Source: Methanobrevibacter millerae
GTDB lineage: Archaea > Methanobacteriota > Methanobacteria > Methanobacteriales > Methanobacteriaceae
NCBI RefSeq assembly: GCF_001477655.1
Contig: NZ_CP011266.1
Span: 186,001 to 250,000 of the forward strand
Direction: 5' to 3'
DNA: 64,000 nt
Below the pieces are notes generated by a model. It was not told where the DNA came from and did not search any database. It saw only the letters and a list, made by a program, of their open reading frames with translations. This document shows positions 31,450 to 39,828 of this stretch, piece after piece. Every line of letters begins with the position of its first letter. Position 1 is the first letter of the stretch. The position numbers and the translations under genes were made by a program.

Positions 31450-31827
31450 TTAATCATCAATTTCTAAAGTTTGTTTAAAATTTTCCTTTAATTGTTCTTT
31501 TGTTTTTTCGCTGTAGACTTTGTCCTTTTCATCAGCTAATGTGAACATTGCTAATTCATAGATAATTCTATTCATGGATTTTCCATAGTCTGTCAATGAG
31601 TATTCTGTACTTATGGGCTTAGTATCTAAAACTTTTTTTTCAATCAATCCGTTTTTTTCCAAATCTGCTAAGCAACTTGATAAAACTTTATTGCTAATGT
31701 CTTTTCCTTCTTTAAATTCTTTAAAATGTTTTTTTCCAAAAAATAAATCTCTTATTATTTGAATACTCCATTTTTTATTAATTAAACTTAAAGTTCTATC
31801 TACTGGACAAACTATTTCATCAGGCAT
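31450..31827 (-). CDS. HxlR-family winged-helix transcriptional regulator
   Basis: A 125-residue MarR-like regulator of the HxlR (DUF24) family. It has a winged helix with LSLINKKWSIQIIRDLFFG and SNKVLSSCLADLEKNGLI, then YSLTDYGKSM. The conserved N-terminal cysteine (Cys7 in DEIVCPVD), which senses electrophiles or oxidants in several members, is kept, and a second cysteine is near residue 59. It is divergent from the macrodomain/SirTM pair and co-directional with cbiE. The 129-base region between contains an inverted repeat that could be its operator. Confidence 0.9.
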   Translation of the reverse strand: MPDEIVCPVDRTLSLINKKWSIQIIRDLFFGKKHFKEFKEGKDISNKVLSSCLADLEKNGLIEKKVLDTKPISTEYSLTDYGKSMNRIIYELAMFTLADEKDKVYSEKTKEQLKENFKQTLEIDD

Positions 31828-31890
31828 GAAAAATCACCTACTTATCATAATTTTAATTTTTCTAAATATTAAATATGTTGTTTATAATCT

Positions 31891-31925
31891 GTTACTTTAA
31901 GGTAACTTAGTTCCTTTTCAGTTAC
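31891..31925. promoter_or_regulatory. Candidate operator between the HxlR gene and the macrodomain/SirTM pair
   Basis: GTTAC (31891-31895) and GTAAC (31902-31906) form a perfect inverted repeat with a 6-base spacer. A third half-site, GTTAC, is at 31921-31925. A TATA-like TTTAAATAT follows at 31935-31943. Half-sites in a divergent promoter next to a winged-helix regulator suggest autoregulation and control of the pair; this is inference. Confidence 0.4.
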
Positions 31926-31977
31926 AAAAATCATTTAAATATGTTTAATAATATAATTGAGTAAAGGAGGAATTAAA

Positions 31978-32760
31978 ATAGATACAAATCAGCAATTGGA
32001 ATATCTTTTAAATTATTTGATTGATGAAAGACAGGAAAATATTGAAATCCCAGAAGATATTATTCAAAAAAAGAATTTGCTCCGTTCACTAATGAATGTA
32101 AGGCCACCAATTCCTATTAGTGAAGAATTTTTAGATGTTCAGGATGAATATTTGACAAATGAAATATTGTCGAAAGATTTGGTTGGTGTTGAAGACATTG
32201 GTGAATTTAAAGGAAAGTTAATGCTTTGGAAAGGAGATATCACAGATTTAAAAGTGGATGCTATAGTAAATGCAGCTAATTCCAAGCTATTGGGATGTTT
32301 TATTCCGATGCATAATTGTATTGATAATGTAATTCATTCAGCCAGCGGCATTCAATTGAGGCTGGAATGCGACAAGATTATGAAATTGCAGAATAAGGAT
32401 GAGGATATTGGTAAAGCTAAAATAACAAATGCTTACAATTTGGCTTCTAATTATGTAATTCATACTGTTGGCCCGGCAATTCCTCAAAATTCCAAACCAA
32501 GTGAATTGGATTTTAAAAGACTTGAAAACTGTTATATTTCTTGTTTGGATATTGCAAGCCAGTATAATTTAAAATCTATTGCTTTTTGCTGTATTTCAAC
32601 AGGAGTTTTTAATTTTCCAAAAGAAGAAGCTGCAAATATTGCGGTTAATGCCATGAAAGATTATTTAAAGAATAATGAAACTTCTCTGGAACACATAATT
32701 TTTAATGTTTTTAGTGATGATGACTATTTGATTTATAGAAATATTTTATTTGGTGATTAA
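31978..32760 (+). CDS. Zinc-dependent macrodomain ADP-ribosyl hydrolase (SirTM-linked type)
   Basis: About 260 residues. An N-terminal helical part ends in [16 protein letters not shown]; the macrodomain follows from about residue 78, with GDIT, ADP-ribose loop [11 protein letters not shown], the zinc-site pattern [12 protein letters not shown] (C107, H112, C114), and the second loop [10 protein letters not shown]. This is the zinc macrodomain class that removes ADP-ribose added by SirTM sirtuins. The start is uncertain. AAAGGAGG (31963-31970) is ideally spaced for an ATA codon at 31978, while the nearest canonical in-frame start, TTG 31957, lies before that site. It sits one base before the sirtuin gene. 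Confidence 0.88.
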   Translation: MDTNQQLEYLLNYLIDERQENIEIPEDIIQKKNLLRSLMNVRPPIPISEEFLDVQDEYLTNEILSKDLVGVEDIGEFKGKLMLWKGDITDLKVDAIVNAANSKLLGCFIPMHNCIDNVIHSASGIQLRLECDKIMKLQNKDEDIGKAKITNAYNLASNYVIHTVGPAIPQNSKPSELDFKRLENCYISCLDIASQYNLKSIAFCCISTGVFNFPKEEAANIAVNAMKDYLKNNETSLEHIIFNVFSDDDYLIYRNILFGD

Positions 32761-32761
32761 T

Positions 32762-33613
32762 ATGAATCGTTTTGTATTTAGGTTAGATAAAGCTAAAAAA
32801 GCTATTGATGAAGCGGATTATATTGTGATTGGTGCAGGGGCGGGTTTATCTGCAGCTGCAGGTATCGAGTATGGGGGGAAACGTTTTACTGATAATTTTA
32901 AGGATTTCATCGCCAAATATTCGATGACTGATATGTATTCCTCAGGTTTTTATCCATTCAAAACATCTGAAGAAAAATGGGCTTATTGGGCTCGTCATAT
33001 TAATGTTAACAGGTTTCAGGTAGGAGAAACTGAATTATACAAAAAATTATTAAAATTGGTGGAAAATAAGGATTATTTTGTAATCACTACTAATGTCGAA
33101 CATCAATTTTGGATTAATGGTTTTGAAGATGAAAGAATTTTTGCAACACAGGGGGATTATGGACTTTTGCAGTGTGGTGATGCTTGTCATGATAAATTAT
33201 ATTATAATGAGGAAATAATTAAAGAAATGGTTGAAAAAACCGAAGATTGCAGAATTCCTACGAATTTAGTTCCTAAATGTCCTGTTTGTGGTGAAGAGAT
33301 GGAAACGAATCTTAGAAAGGATAATCTATTTGTCCAGGATAAAAATTGGTATGATGCAAATAAAAGATACAGTGACTTTTTAGGTAAGATAAAGGAAAAT
33401 AATATCGTATTTTTAGAGTTGGGCGTAGGTTTCAACACTCCTTCAATTATCAAATATCCTTTTGAACAATGGACTTATGATAATGAAAATGCAACATTAA
33501 TTAGGATAAACAGAGATTATCCTGAAGCAATTAAGGAAAATGCATCCAAAACTATAAGTTTTGATGAAGATATGGATGAAATATTTGATTATTGGCTTTC
33601 AAGAATTCTTTAA
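32762..33613 (+). CDS. SirTM-class sirtuin, probable protein ADP-ribosyltransferase
   Basis: A 283-residue Sir2-fold protein. The NAD loop is GAGAGLSAAAGI (residues 24-35), followed by TTNVEHQFW (N111) and ATQGDYG, where Q130 replaces the histidine of deacetylase sirtuins. The zinc ribbon cysteines are C138, C142, C173 and C176. The glutamine is the mark of class M sirtuins, which ADP-ribosylate proteins rather than deacetylate them. GGTGAT precedes the ATG by four bases, and the start is one base after the macrodomain stop. The bacterial partners GcvH-L and LplA2 are not nearby. The 3' end overlaps the convergent phosphodiesterase gene by 15 bases. Confidence 0.88.
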   Translation: MNRFVFRLDKAKKAIDEADYIVIGAGAGLSAAAGIEYGGKRFTDNFKDFIAKYSMTDMYSSGFYPFKTSEEKWAYWARHINVNRFQVGETELYKKLLKLVENKDYFVITTNVEHQFWINGFEDERIFATQGDYGLLQCGDACHDKLYYNEEIIKEMVEKTEDCRIPTNLVPKCPVCGEEMETNLRKDNLFVQDKNWYDANKRYSDFLGKIKENNIVFLELGVGFNTPSIIKYPFEQWTYDNENATLIRINRDYPEAIKENASKTISFDEDMDEIFDYWLSRIL

Positions 33614-35692
33614 TTCATCAATTTCTTTTTTTAAGAAATCATAAATTGATTTTGCTCCAATTAATTCTTCTGGATCTTCCCAGTTTGATGGATATAAAAT
33701 AAATGGTCTTGTCTGACTTCCTCCAAGTCCACCATGGCTTCCAATTAATTCTTCAAATGCACATATTTCTTCAGTTTTAGGGTCATAAAAACTATTTACT
33801 AAAATATCTGGCATATTTTTGAATTTATTGTGTCTTTTTAAATGCATTGCAGCATTTTTACCAAAGTTTTCCAATGGATTTTTTCCTTCTATTCTATCAG
33901 TATTCAAATAATAAATACCTTCTGCTCCAATAGCCATCGGACCATTGGTGAACGAATCAACCAATATGAATCCAATGCCTTTATGTTTTACAAGGCCAGG
34001 AATCAGATTTGGGAATAGCATTACTATTTCCTCATAATTTAACCTCTTTGTCCACTGTGTCAGATAAATCAATCCCAGATTTCCAGAACCTAACACTATC
34101 AATTCGGAATTTTTTGCTTTTTTGGTTGTTTGCTCTTTACTCTTATGAGTTTTAATATAGTCTAGGTCGTTTTGATATTTGGATTTGAGCTCTTCTATCT
34201 TTATGAAATCAGGTGTCTTTTCCTTTATGTTTTCCAATTTATCTGAAAAGAAATCTCTTTCCTTAATATCATCAACCTTGTTGATTATTGTTCCAATTTG
34301 TTTATTTTCTGGAATAAATGCGTCTCTAAAGTGGTCTGTAATAAACTGATTTTTATCGTAGGTTTTCATATCATCTGGAAGTAATCTTCTTACATAATTT
34401 GCTAATGTTATTCCATATCTTTGTTTAAATGTTGCACCATTTCCCTGGCCGTGATCGGATAACACTACAAATTCATAATTTCTTTCACAGCTTTTTTCAG
34501 CCTTTTCAAGTCTTTTAAATTGAAGATCAATTTGTTTTAATACATTCCAAATGTCATTATCATTAATTCCTGAATGGTGTGCCACTTCATCATAGCCCAC
34601 ATAACTTGCATAGGCACTGTTAACTTCACCCTTCAACATATCTGCAATCAATGTTTCAGTTGCAACTTCACGTAAAAGTACATTTGCTCCTGCTCGAATT
34701 GTAGCATAAATTATGTTTCTTCTTAATCTTGGTTGTATATTCTTTATTTTATGGATTATTTGGGATTTTATCTCAACTAATATTTCCCATAGGAATAAAA
34801 TAATGATTCTTTGAAATGAGTATGATTCCAAAAAGACCACATTCAATGATTTATTATAACTGAAAGTCAATAATTTAAATCTTGATGAGGTTAATATAGG
34901 ATTATCACTGTCTCCAGTAAACATATTTGTTATGCTCGTTCCTTTATCGCATAATAATCCATTTCCATCACTTATTCTCTCTTCAATTATTGGAGCGTGA
35001 GCCAATTTTCCAGAAACCATAATTTGGTTATCATTTTCCTTTTCAACCCATCTGTATGCAACAATATTTTCATTGTTTCCGTGCAATATTCCTGCCTGGC
35101 TTGCTCCAGTTTGAGAAGATAAGTCCGTTTCCCATTCTTTCAATGTATGTGAATTATCTATCCATTTTTTAACCGTAGGCATCATATCTTTATCGATGGC
35201 TTCTTTCAGAATCTCAATTGAAAGCCCATCTATTTCAAGCATTATTAAACCGGGAAATTTCTGTTCGTATGATTTTTTTTCTTTGGATACGTAGTTTGAT
35301 ACTCTGGAAGTATATGAATCATAATAATCAATGTCTGCTATATTGGAGATAAGCGTGTTTACTATGGCCATTAACAATGGAATTAAAAAAGCATCTGTAG
35401 CTTCAAGTGAAACTCCAGGAATTAGACAACAAACTCCATAAAATATTAATGAATTCACTATTAATGCGCCAATTCCAAAAGTCAAAACAATGAATTTCAT
35501 TAATAGTCTTCTTAAAATTGGCCATAATATTGTATTGGCTATTATAACTCCAATTGTTATAATAAAAGAATTATACCAATTTCCTAATTTAAACGTATCA
35601 AATATTAAAGAAAATGCGATAATTGTCGCCATGCTCGCAATTATCATTAAAATAATTATTATGGTGGATTTGATTAAATTATGTATATTCAT
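33599..35692 (-). CDS. Membrane-anchored alkaline phosphatase/phosphodiesterase-fold protein
   Basis: A 697-residue protein. Four N-terminal membrane helices (about residues 10-105, similar to the phage holin family 4 superfamily) precede an alkaline-phosphatase-superfamily domain. It contains LIMLEIDGLSIEIL near residue 150, SQTGASQAGILHG as the likely nucleophile region, and metal-site segments VGYDEVAHHSG and VVLSDHGQGNG. A membrane-bound phosphoesterase acting on lipids or polymers is likely, but the substrate is unknown. It begins directly after the metallophosphoesterase stop, so the two are one operon. Confidence 0.85.
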   Translation of the reverse strand: MNIHNLIKSTIIIILMIIASMATIIAFSLIFDTFKLGNWYNSFIITIGVIIANTILWPILRRLLMKFIVLTFGIGALIVNSLIFYGVCCLIPGVSLEATDAFLIPLLMAIVNTLISNIADIDYYDSYTSRVSNYVSKEKKSYEQKFPGLIMLEIDGLSIEILKEAIDKDMMPTVKKWIDNSHTLKEWETDLSSQTGASQAGILHGNNENIVAYRWVEKENDNQIMVSGKLAHAPIIEERISDGNGLLCDKGTSITNMFTGDSDNPILTSSRFKLLTFSYNKSLNVVFLESYSFQRIIILFLWEILVEIKSQIIHKIKNIQPRLRRNIIYATIRAGANVLLREVATETLIADMLKGEVNSAYASYVGYDEVAHHSGINDNDIWNVLKQIDLQFKRLEKAEKSCERNYEFVVLSDHGQGNGATFKQRYGITLANYVRRLLPDDMKTYDKNQFITDHFRDAFIPENKQIGTIINKVDDIKERDFFSDKLENIKEKTPDFIKIEELKSKYQNDLDYIKTHKSKEQTTKKAKNSELIVLGSGNLGLIYLTQWTKRLNYEEIVMLFPNLIPGLVKHKGIGFILVDSFTNGPMAIGAEGIYYLNTDRIEGKNPLENFGKNAAMHLKRHNKFKNMPDILVNSFYDPKTEEICAFEELIGSHGGLGGSQTRPFILYPSNWEDPEELIGAKSIYDFLKKEIDELKNS

Positions 35693-36568
35693 TTATTCTC
35701 CATTAATTTCAATATTTTTTCTTTTTGTTGTTTTGAGATAGAACTGTGTAATTTCGGGTTTACAGTTTATTCTAAGCCAAAAAGAGTTTGTTCCAAGTCC
35801 TTTACTTGTATATTGAATCATGTTTTTAACTTTATATGCTCCCACAGGATATTTGATGGAATATGAGCATCTGAATGGAGTTGTTTTAACTCCAGGAATT
35901 ACAAGTTGGCCTCCGTGTGAATGGCCGGACATCTGCAAATCAAATCTATTGGTTTTTGATGAAATTTCAGCGAAATCAGGTTCATGAACAAGCAATATGC
36001 TTGCACCATCATTTGGAAGTTTTTCAAGAACCTTGTCAAAATCATCCGCTCCAACAGTGAGGCTGTCAACACCTGAAATGTTTAGTTTTTCTCCTTTTTT
36101 TTCAAGAGTATAAACATCATTGCTTAAATCAACAATGTCTGATTGTTTAAGTATTTCTCTAATTTCATCTGCACCTGCCCAATGGTCATGATTTCCTAAA
36201 ACGGCAAATTTTCCGTCTTTTGCTTTTAATTTTTTAAAGGAATCTAATAAATCGTCTTCATAACCTTCTAAAATATAGGAAACGTAATCTCCCGTTAGTG
36301 TAATCATGTCTGGGTTTAAGCTATTAACGTAATCTGTCACCCCATTCAAATATTCTGGGCTGATCCACTGGCCTAAATGAATATCTGTCAGGTTAATTAT
36401 CCTATAATTATGGAATGTAAATGGCAAATCATTAATTTTAACATTTACATTAACTAAATCAAAGAGTTCTGGTTTAAATTTTGTAGATCCTCTTGTTTGT
36501 GTCATAAATGTTTGAAATCCTTGTCTAATCATCATTGCTGGAGGTCTTTCATTTACCAATATTTTCAC
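35693..36568 (-). CDS. Metallophosphoesterase (YkuE/YaeI-like)
   Basis: A 291-residue calcineurin-like phosphoesterase. All metal motifs are present: NLTDIHLGQ, TLTGDYV, GNHDHW, VHEPDF and SGHSHGGQ, and the C-terminal PVGAYKV and GLGTNSFWLRINCKPEI segments are typical of the YkuE group. An N-terminal 50-residue region precedes the catalytic domain; no clear signal peptide is seen. The substrate is unknown (UDP-sugar lipids in some relatives). It abuts the membrane phosphodiesterase gene and is divergent from ychF. Confidence 0.92.
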   Translation of the reverse strand: MKILVNERPPAMMIRQGFQTFMTQTRGSTKFKPELFDLVNVNVKINDLPFTFHNYRIINLTDIHLGQWISPEYLNGVTDYVNSLNPDMITLTGDYVSYILEGYEDDLLDSFKKLKAKDGKFAVLGNHDHWAGADEIREILKQSDIVDLSNDVYTLEKKGEKLNISGVDSLTVGADDFDKVLEKLPNDGASILLVHEPDFAEISSKTNRFDLQMSGHSHGGQLVIPGVKTTPFRCSYSIKYPVGAYKVKNMIQYTSKGLGTNSFWLRINCKPEITQFYLKTTKRKNIEINGE

Positions 36569-36634
36569 CTTATTTTTTAGATAAGTTCGTGAAACTATTT
36601 ATATTTTAAAAATTATATTATAAATGTGATTATT

Positions 36635-37825
36635 ATGCTTCAAATTGCAGTTACAGGAAAACCAAATGTAGGAAAATCATCTTTTTTTAATTCAGCAACT
36701 TCATCTGCTGTTGAAATGGCTAATTATCCTTTTACAACAATTGATGCTAATAAAGCAGTTGCACATGTTATTAAAGACTGTCCATGTAAAGAATTGGGTG
36801 TTACGTGCAATCCTAGAAATTCAATATGTATTGATGGAAAAAGATTACTTCCTATTGAATTAATTGATGTTGCAGGATTAGTTCCTGGAGCACATGAGGG
36901 AAAAGGATTAGGTAATAAGTTTTTAGACGATTTAATGCAGGCTAAAGTATTTATTCATGTTATAGATGCATCAGGATCAACTGATATTGAAGGCCAACCT
37001 GTGGAGATGGGAAGCCATGACCCATTGGAGGACATTGAATTTTTGGAAGAAGAAATTGTAATGTGGATGTATGGAATATTGTCTAGAAATTGGGTTAGAT
37101 TAGTGCGTAAGGTTGGTGCTGAACATTTAGATATTGCAAAAGTATTGTTTGACCAATTATCAGGTACTGGAATAGCTATTGAAGACATTATTGAAGCTAA
37201 AAGAAATATTAATCCTGATTTCAATAAATGGGAAGAAAAAGATTTAATTGAATTAACAAGAAACATCTTAAAAATAGCAAAGCCTATGATGATTGTGGCT
37301 AATAAGGCTGATTTGCCGACTTCTGAAGAAAATATTAAAAGAATCAAAGAAAAATATCCTAATGTAATTCCGGCATCTGCCGAATCAGAAATTGCATTGG
37401 TAAGGGCTAACGAAGCTGGGTTGATAAGTTATCTTCCTGGTGATGACCACTTTGAAATATTAAAACCTGAAGAATTGTCAGATAATCAGTTAAAAGCTTT
37501 GGAATATATTAAAACTAATATATTGGATAAATATGGCAGCACTGGTATTCAGGACGCTTTGAATTATGGTATTTTTACCTTGCTTGAAAATATTGTTGTT
37601 TATCCTGTCCAAGATGAGCACAAATACACTGACCAAAAAGGCAATGTATTGCCTGATGGAATTTTACTTAAACAGGGTTCAAATCCACGTCAATTGGCTT
37701 ATTTGGTTCATTCTGACATTGGGGATAAATTTATGCATGCTGTTGATGCAAGGTCAAACATGCGTGTAGCCAGTGATTATGAACTTAAAGATGGGGATAT
37801 TATAAGTATTATTACACGCCAATAA
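36635..37825 (+). CDS. ychF: YchF/Obg-family P-loop NTPase with TGS domain
   Basis: A 396-residue translation-associated NTPase. G1 is [30 protein letters not shown] is the switch region; VANKADLP is G4; and a TGS domain closes the protein (GDIISIIT). Insertion of the [17 protein letters not shown] segment near residue 50 is typical of the archaeal version. The ATG at 36635 is preceded by GTGAT. SAP-domain protein gene 37847-38416 follows after 21 bases. Confidence 0.93.
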   Translation: MLQIAVTGKPNVGKSSFFNSATSSAVEMANYPFTTIDANKAVAHVIKDCPCKELGVTCNPRNSICIDGKRLLPIELIDVAGLVPGAHEGKGLGNKFLDDLMQAKVFIHVIDASGSTDIEGQPVEMGSHDPLEDIEFLEEEIVMWMYGILSRNWVRLVRKVGAEHLDIAKVLFDQLSGTGIAIEDIIEAKRNINPDFNKWEEKDLIELTRNILKIAKPMMIVANKADLPTSEENIKRIKEKYPNVIPASAESEIALVRANEAGLISYLPGDDHFEILKPEELSDNQLKALEYIKTNILDKYGSTGIQDALNYGIFTLLENIVVYPVQDEHKYTDQKGNVLPDGILLKQGSNPRQLAYLVHSDIGDKFMHAVDARSNMRVASDYELKDGDIISIITRQ

Positions 37826-37846
37826 TACTTCATTTCTTTTTTTATC

Positions 37847-38416
37847 ATGTCCAATAAAGATTTATTAACTAAAGAATTAACTCCTGAAGAATTTACACAA
37901 TACTATTTTTTGAAAGAGGAGTTGAAAGACTTTTGCCGTAGGGAAGGATTAAAACGAAGTGGAAATAAGCAGGATTTAGAAAAAAGAATCATTCATTATT
38001 TATCTACAGGTAAACAATTGGAAGAATCAATTATCAAAGAAAAAATCACTAACAATATATCTGATATTAACTTGGATTCTAAATTGGGCGAAAATTTTAA
38101 ATGCAGTGAAGACAAAAGAGTGTTTTTTGAAAAATATATTGGAAAAGGTTTTAAATTTAAAGTTAAATTCCAAAAATGGCTAAGGGCAAATCCTGAAAAA
38201 ACATATCGTGATGCAATCAGTGCTTACGATATGATAATTAATTCAAAAGAAAAAACAAAGATTGATAAGCAATTTCAATATAATCAATATATAAGAGATT
38301 TTTTTGCAGATAATAATGATAAATCGTTGAGTGAAGCAATTAAATGTTGGAATTATAAAAAATCCATTAAAGGCCATAATAAATATGAAAGAACTGATTT
38401 GGAGGCATTGTTGTGA
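37847..38416 (+). CDS. SAP-domain/DUF6434-like protein
   Basis: A 189-residue charged protein. Its N-terminal part (about residues 12-55) has the SAP pattern LKEELKDFCRREGLKRSGNKQDLEKRI, a helix-extension-helix nucleic-acid-binding motif. The C-terminal half (FKFKVKFQKWLRANPEKTYRDAI) resembles the DUF6434 segment found after SAP domains. DNA or RNA binding is likely; no enzymatic motif is visible. It overlaps the next start by 4 bases (ATGA-like coupling). Confidence 0.75.
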   Translation: MSNKDLLTKELTPEEFTQYYFLKEELKDFCRREGLKRSGNKQDLEKRIIHYLSTGKQLEESIIKEKITNNISDINLDSKLGENFKCSEDKRVFFEKYIGKGFKFKVKFQKWLRANPEKTYRDAISAYDMIINSKEKTKIDKQFQYNQYIRDFFADNNDKSLSEAIKCWNYKKSIKGHNKYERTDLEALL

Positions 38417-38727
38417 AAAAGGTTAAAATTACCGTTATGAGAAAAGTCAGGCATGATGATTTGATTGATAAATATGAAAATCCTCTGGAGCATGAATGTG
38501 ATGTTGAAGAGGGGGATGTTTTCATAGCTAATGGCTGGCAAAGGCCAGATAACTTCTGTGATAGTGCATGGGAAAGTCTTTCTCCTTTTGTGATGGCTTT
38601 GGCAAATGGTGCCAGTGATTTTTATGAGGGGTGGATGAAAAATAAAAAATCTGCAATGATTTCCTGTAATGATGGATTCAGACCTGTCAGTTTCCTTTTA
38701 GAAACGATGGAAGAAGATGCAGACTAA
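38413..38727 (+). CDS. TIGR04076-like small protein
   Basis: A 104-residue protein with MKKVKITVMRKV, then ECDVEEGDVFIANGWQRPDNFCDSAW and MISCNDGFRPVSFLLE, matching the pattern of the TIGR04076 family, whose function is unknown. Conserved cysteines at about residues 26, 46 and 77 could bind a metal or be redox-active. It overlaps both the SAP-domain gene upstream and the permease gene downstream, so the three should be translationally coupled. Confidence 0.8.
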   Translation: MKKVKITVMRKVRHDDLIDKYENPLEHECDVEEGDVFIANGWQRPDNFCDSAWESLSPFVMALANGASDFYEGWMKNKKSAMISCNDGFRPVSFLLETMEEDAD

Positions 38728-39757
38728 TCTTTTTGATACGATGACGGGTTTTGTAGATAAAGCTATTAATTTTTTTAAAGATGAAACTGTTTTTTCAATA
38801 TCTTTAATTTTAGCAATTATTTCCTGTTTTTTTGTAAAGCCAAATGCTAATTATTTCAATTATATTAATTGGGATACAATCATATTGCTTTTAATTATAA
38901 TGATTATTGTTGAAGTTTTAAAGAACTTAGCTATTTTTGAGATATTGGTTCGTAAATTACTGAACATGACTAAAAACACTCGAGGTTTGGTTTTTGTTTT
39001 GGTTTTCACATGTTTTTTTAGTTCCATATTTATCACTAATGATGTAAGCTTAATAATATTCGTTCCATTTTCTATTCTGGCTTTAAAAAGAATCGATAGG
39101 TGGGATTTGATGGTATTTTCTGTTAGTTTACAGACTATTGCCGCTAACGTTGGATGTATGATTCTTCCTATTGGTGCTCCCCATAATATTGTGATGTATA
39201 CATTATCAAATATTTCCTTTACATCATTTTTTTCAGTATTGTTGCCGTATATTATTTTATCAGTAATTTTTCTATTAATATTGATGTTTTTTGTTCCAAA
39301 AGATAATATAAAGTTACCTGATTTTGTTAATGTTTCTTTTAATCGAAATAATTTTTTCAAACGTGTTTTTCTTGGTGTTGATTATTATTTGCTGTTGACA
39401 TTCATTGCTTTGTTTGTATTAATAGGTAATTTGGAAAACATTTCATTTTTAAATTCATTATTCAGACATTGGATTGTCGGAAATGAGGTTATCTGTGGAG
39501 TTGTCTCATCACAAATCATTTCTAATGTTCCCTCAGCAATGCTTTTAAGTGGCTTCAGTGCTAATTATGAAGCAATCGTTGTGGGAATTAATATTGGTGG
39601 TTTTGGAACTTTGATTGCATCAATGGCTAATCTCATTTCCTTTAAAATACTTGTTCGTGAATATGGAGAATTTAAAATAAGATATTTTATTATTTTCACT
39701 GTTTTAAATCTTGTTTTGTTGATTATTTTGTTGGGATATTATTTTTTAACAATTTAA
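38717..39757 (+). CDS. SLC13/ArsB-type permease
   Basis: A 346-residue membrane protein with 9-10 helices of the ion-transporter superfamily that includes ArsB, NhaD and CitM-type carriers. Conserved features are the FITNDVSLIIFVPFSILAL and ILPIGAPHNIVMYT re-entrant segments and the second-half IISNVPSAMLLSGFS. It is shorter than the usual 400-450 residues. The substrate (anion such as dicarboxylate or oxyanion) cannot be told. It overlaps the TIGR04076-like gene by 11 bases. Confidence 0.82.
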   Translation: MQTNLFDTMTGFVDKAINFFKDETVFSISLILAIISCFFVKPNANYFNYINWDTIILLLIIMIIVEVLKNLAIFEILVRKLLNMTKNTRGLVFVLVFTCFFSSIFITNDVSLIIFVPFSILALKRIDRWDLMVFSVSLQTIAANVGCMILPIGAPHNIVMYTLSNISFTSFFSVLLPYIILSVIFLLILMFFVPKDNIKLPDFVNVSFNRNNFFKRVFLGVDYYLLLTFIALFVLIGNLENISFLNSLFRHWIVGNEVICGVVSSQIISNVPSAMLLSGFSANYEAIVVGINIGGFGTLIASMANLISFKILVREYGEFKIRYFIIFTVLNLVLLIILLGYYFLTI

Positions 39758-39828
39758 ATTCAAAAGTCTATTCATTATATATAATAAAAATCAAAATATT
39801 ATTAATTTTGTATAATTTGAGGGTTATC

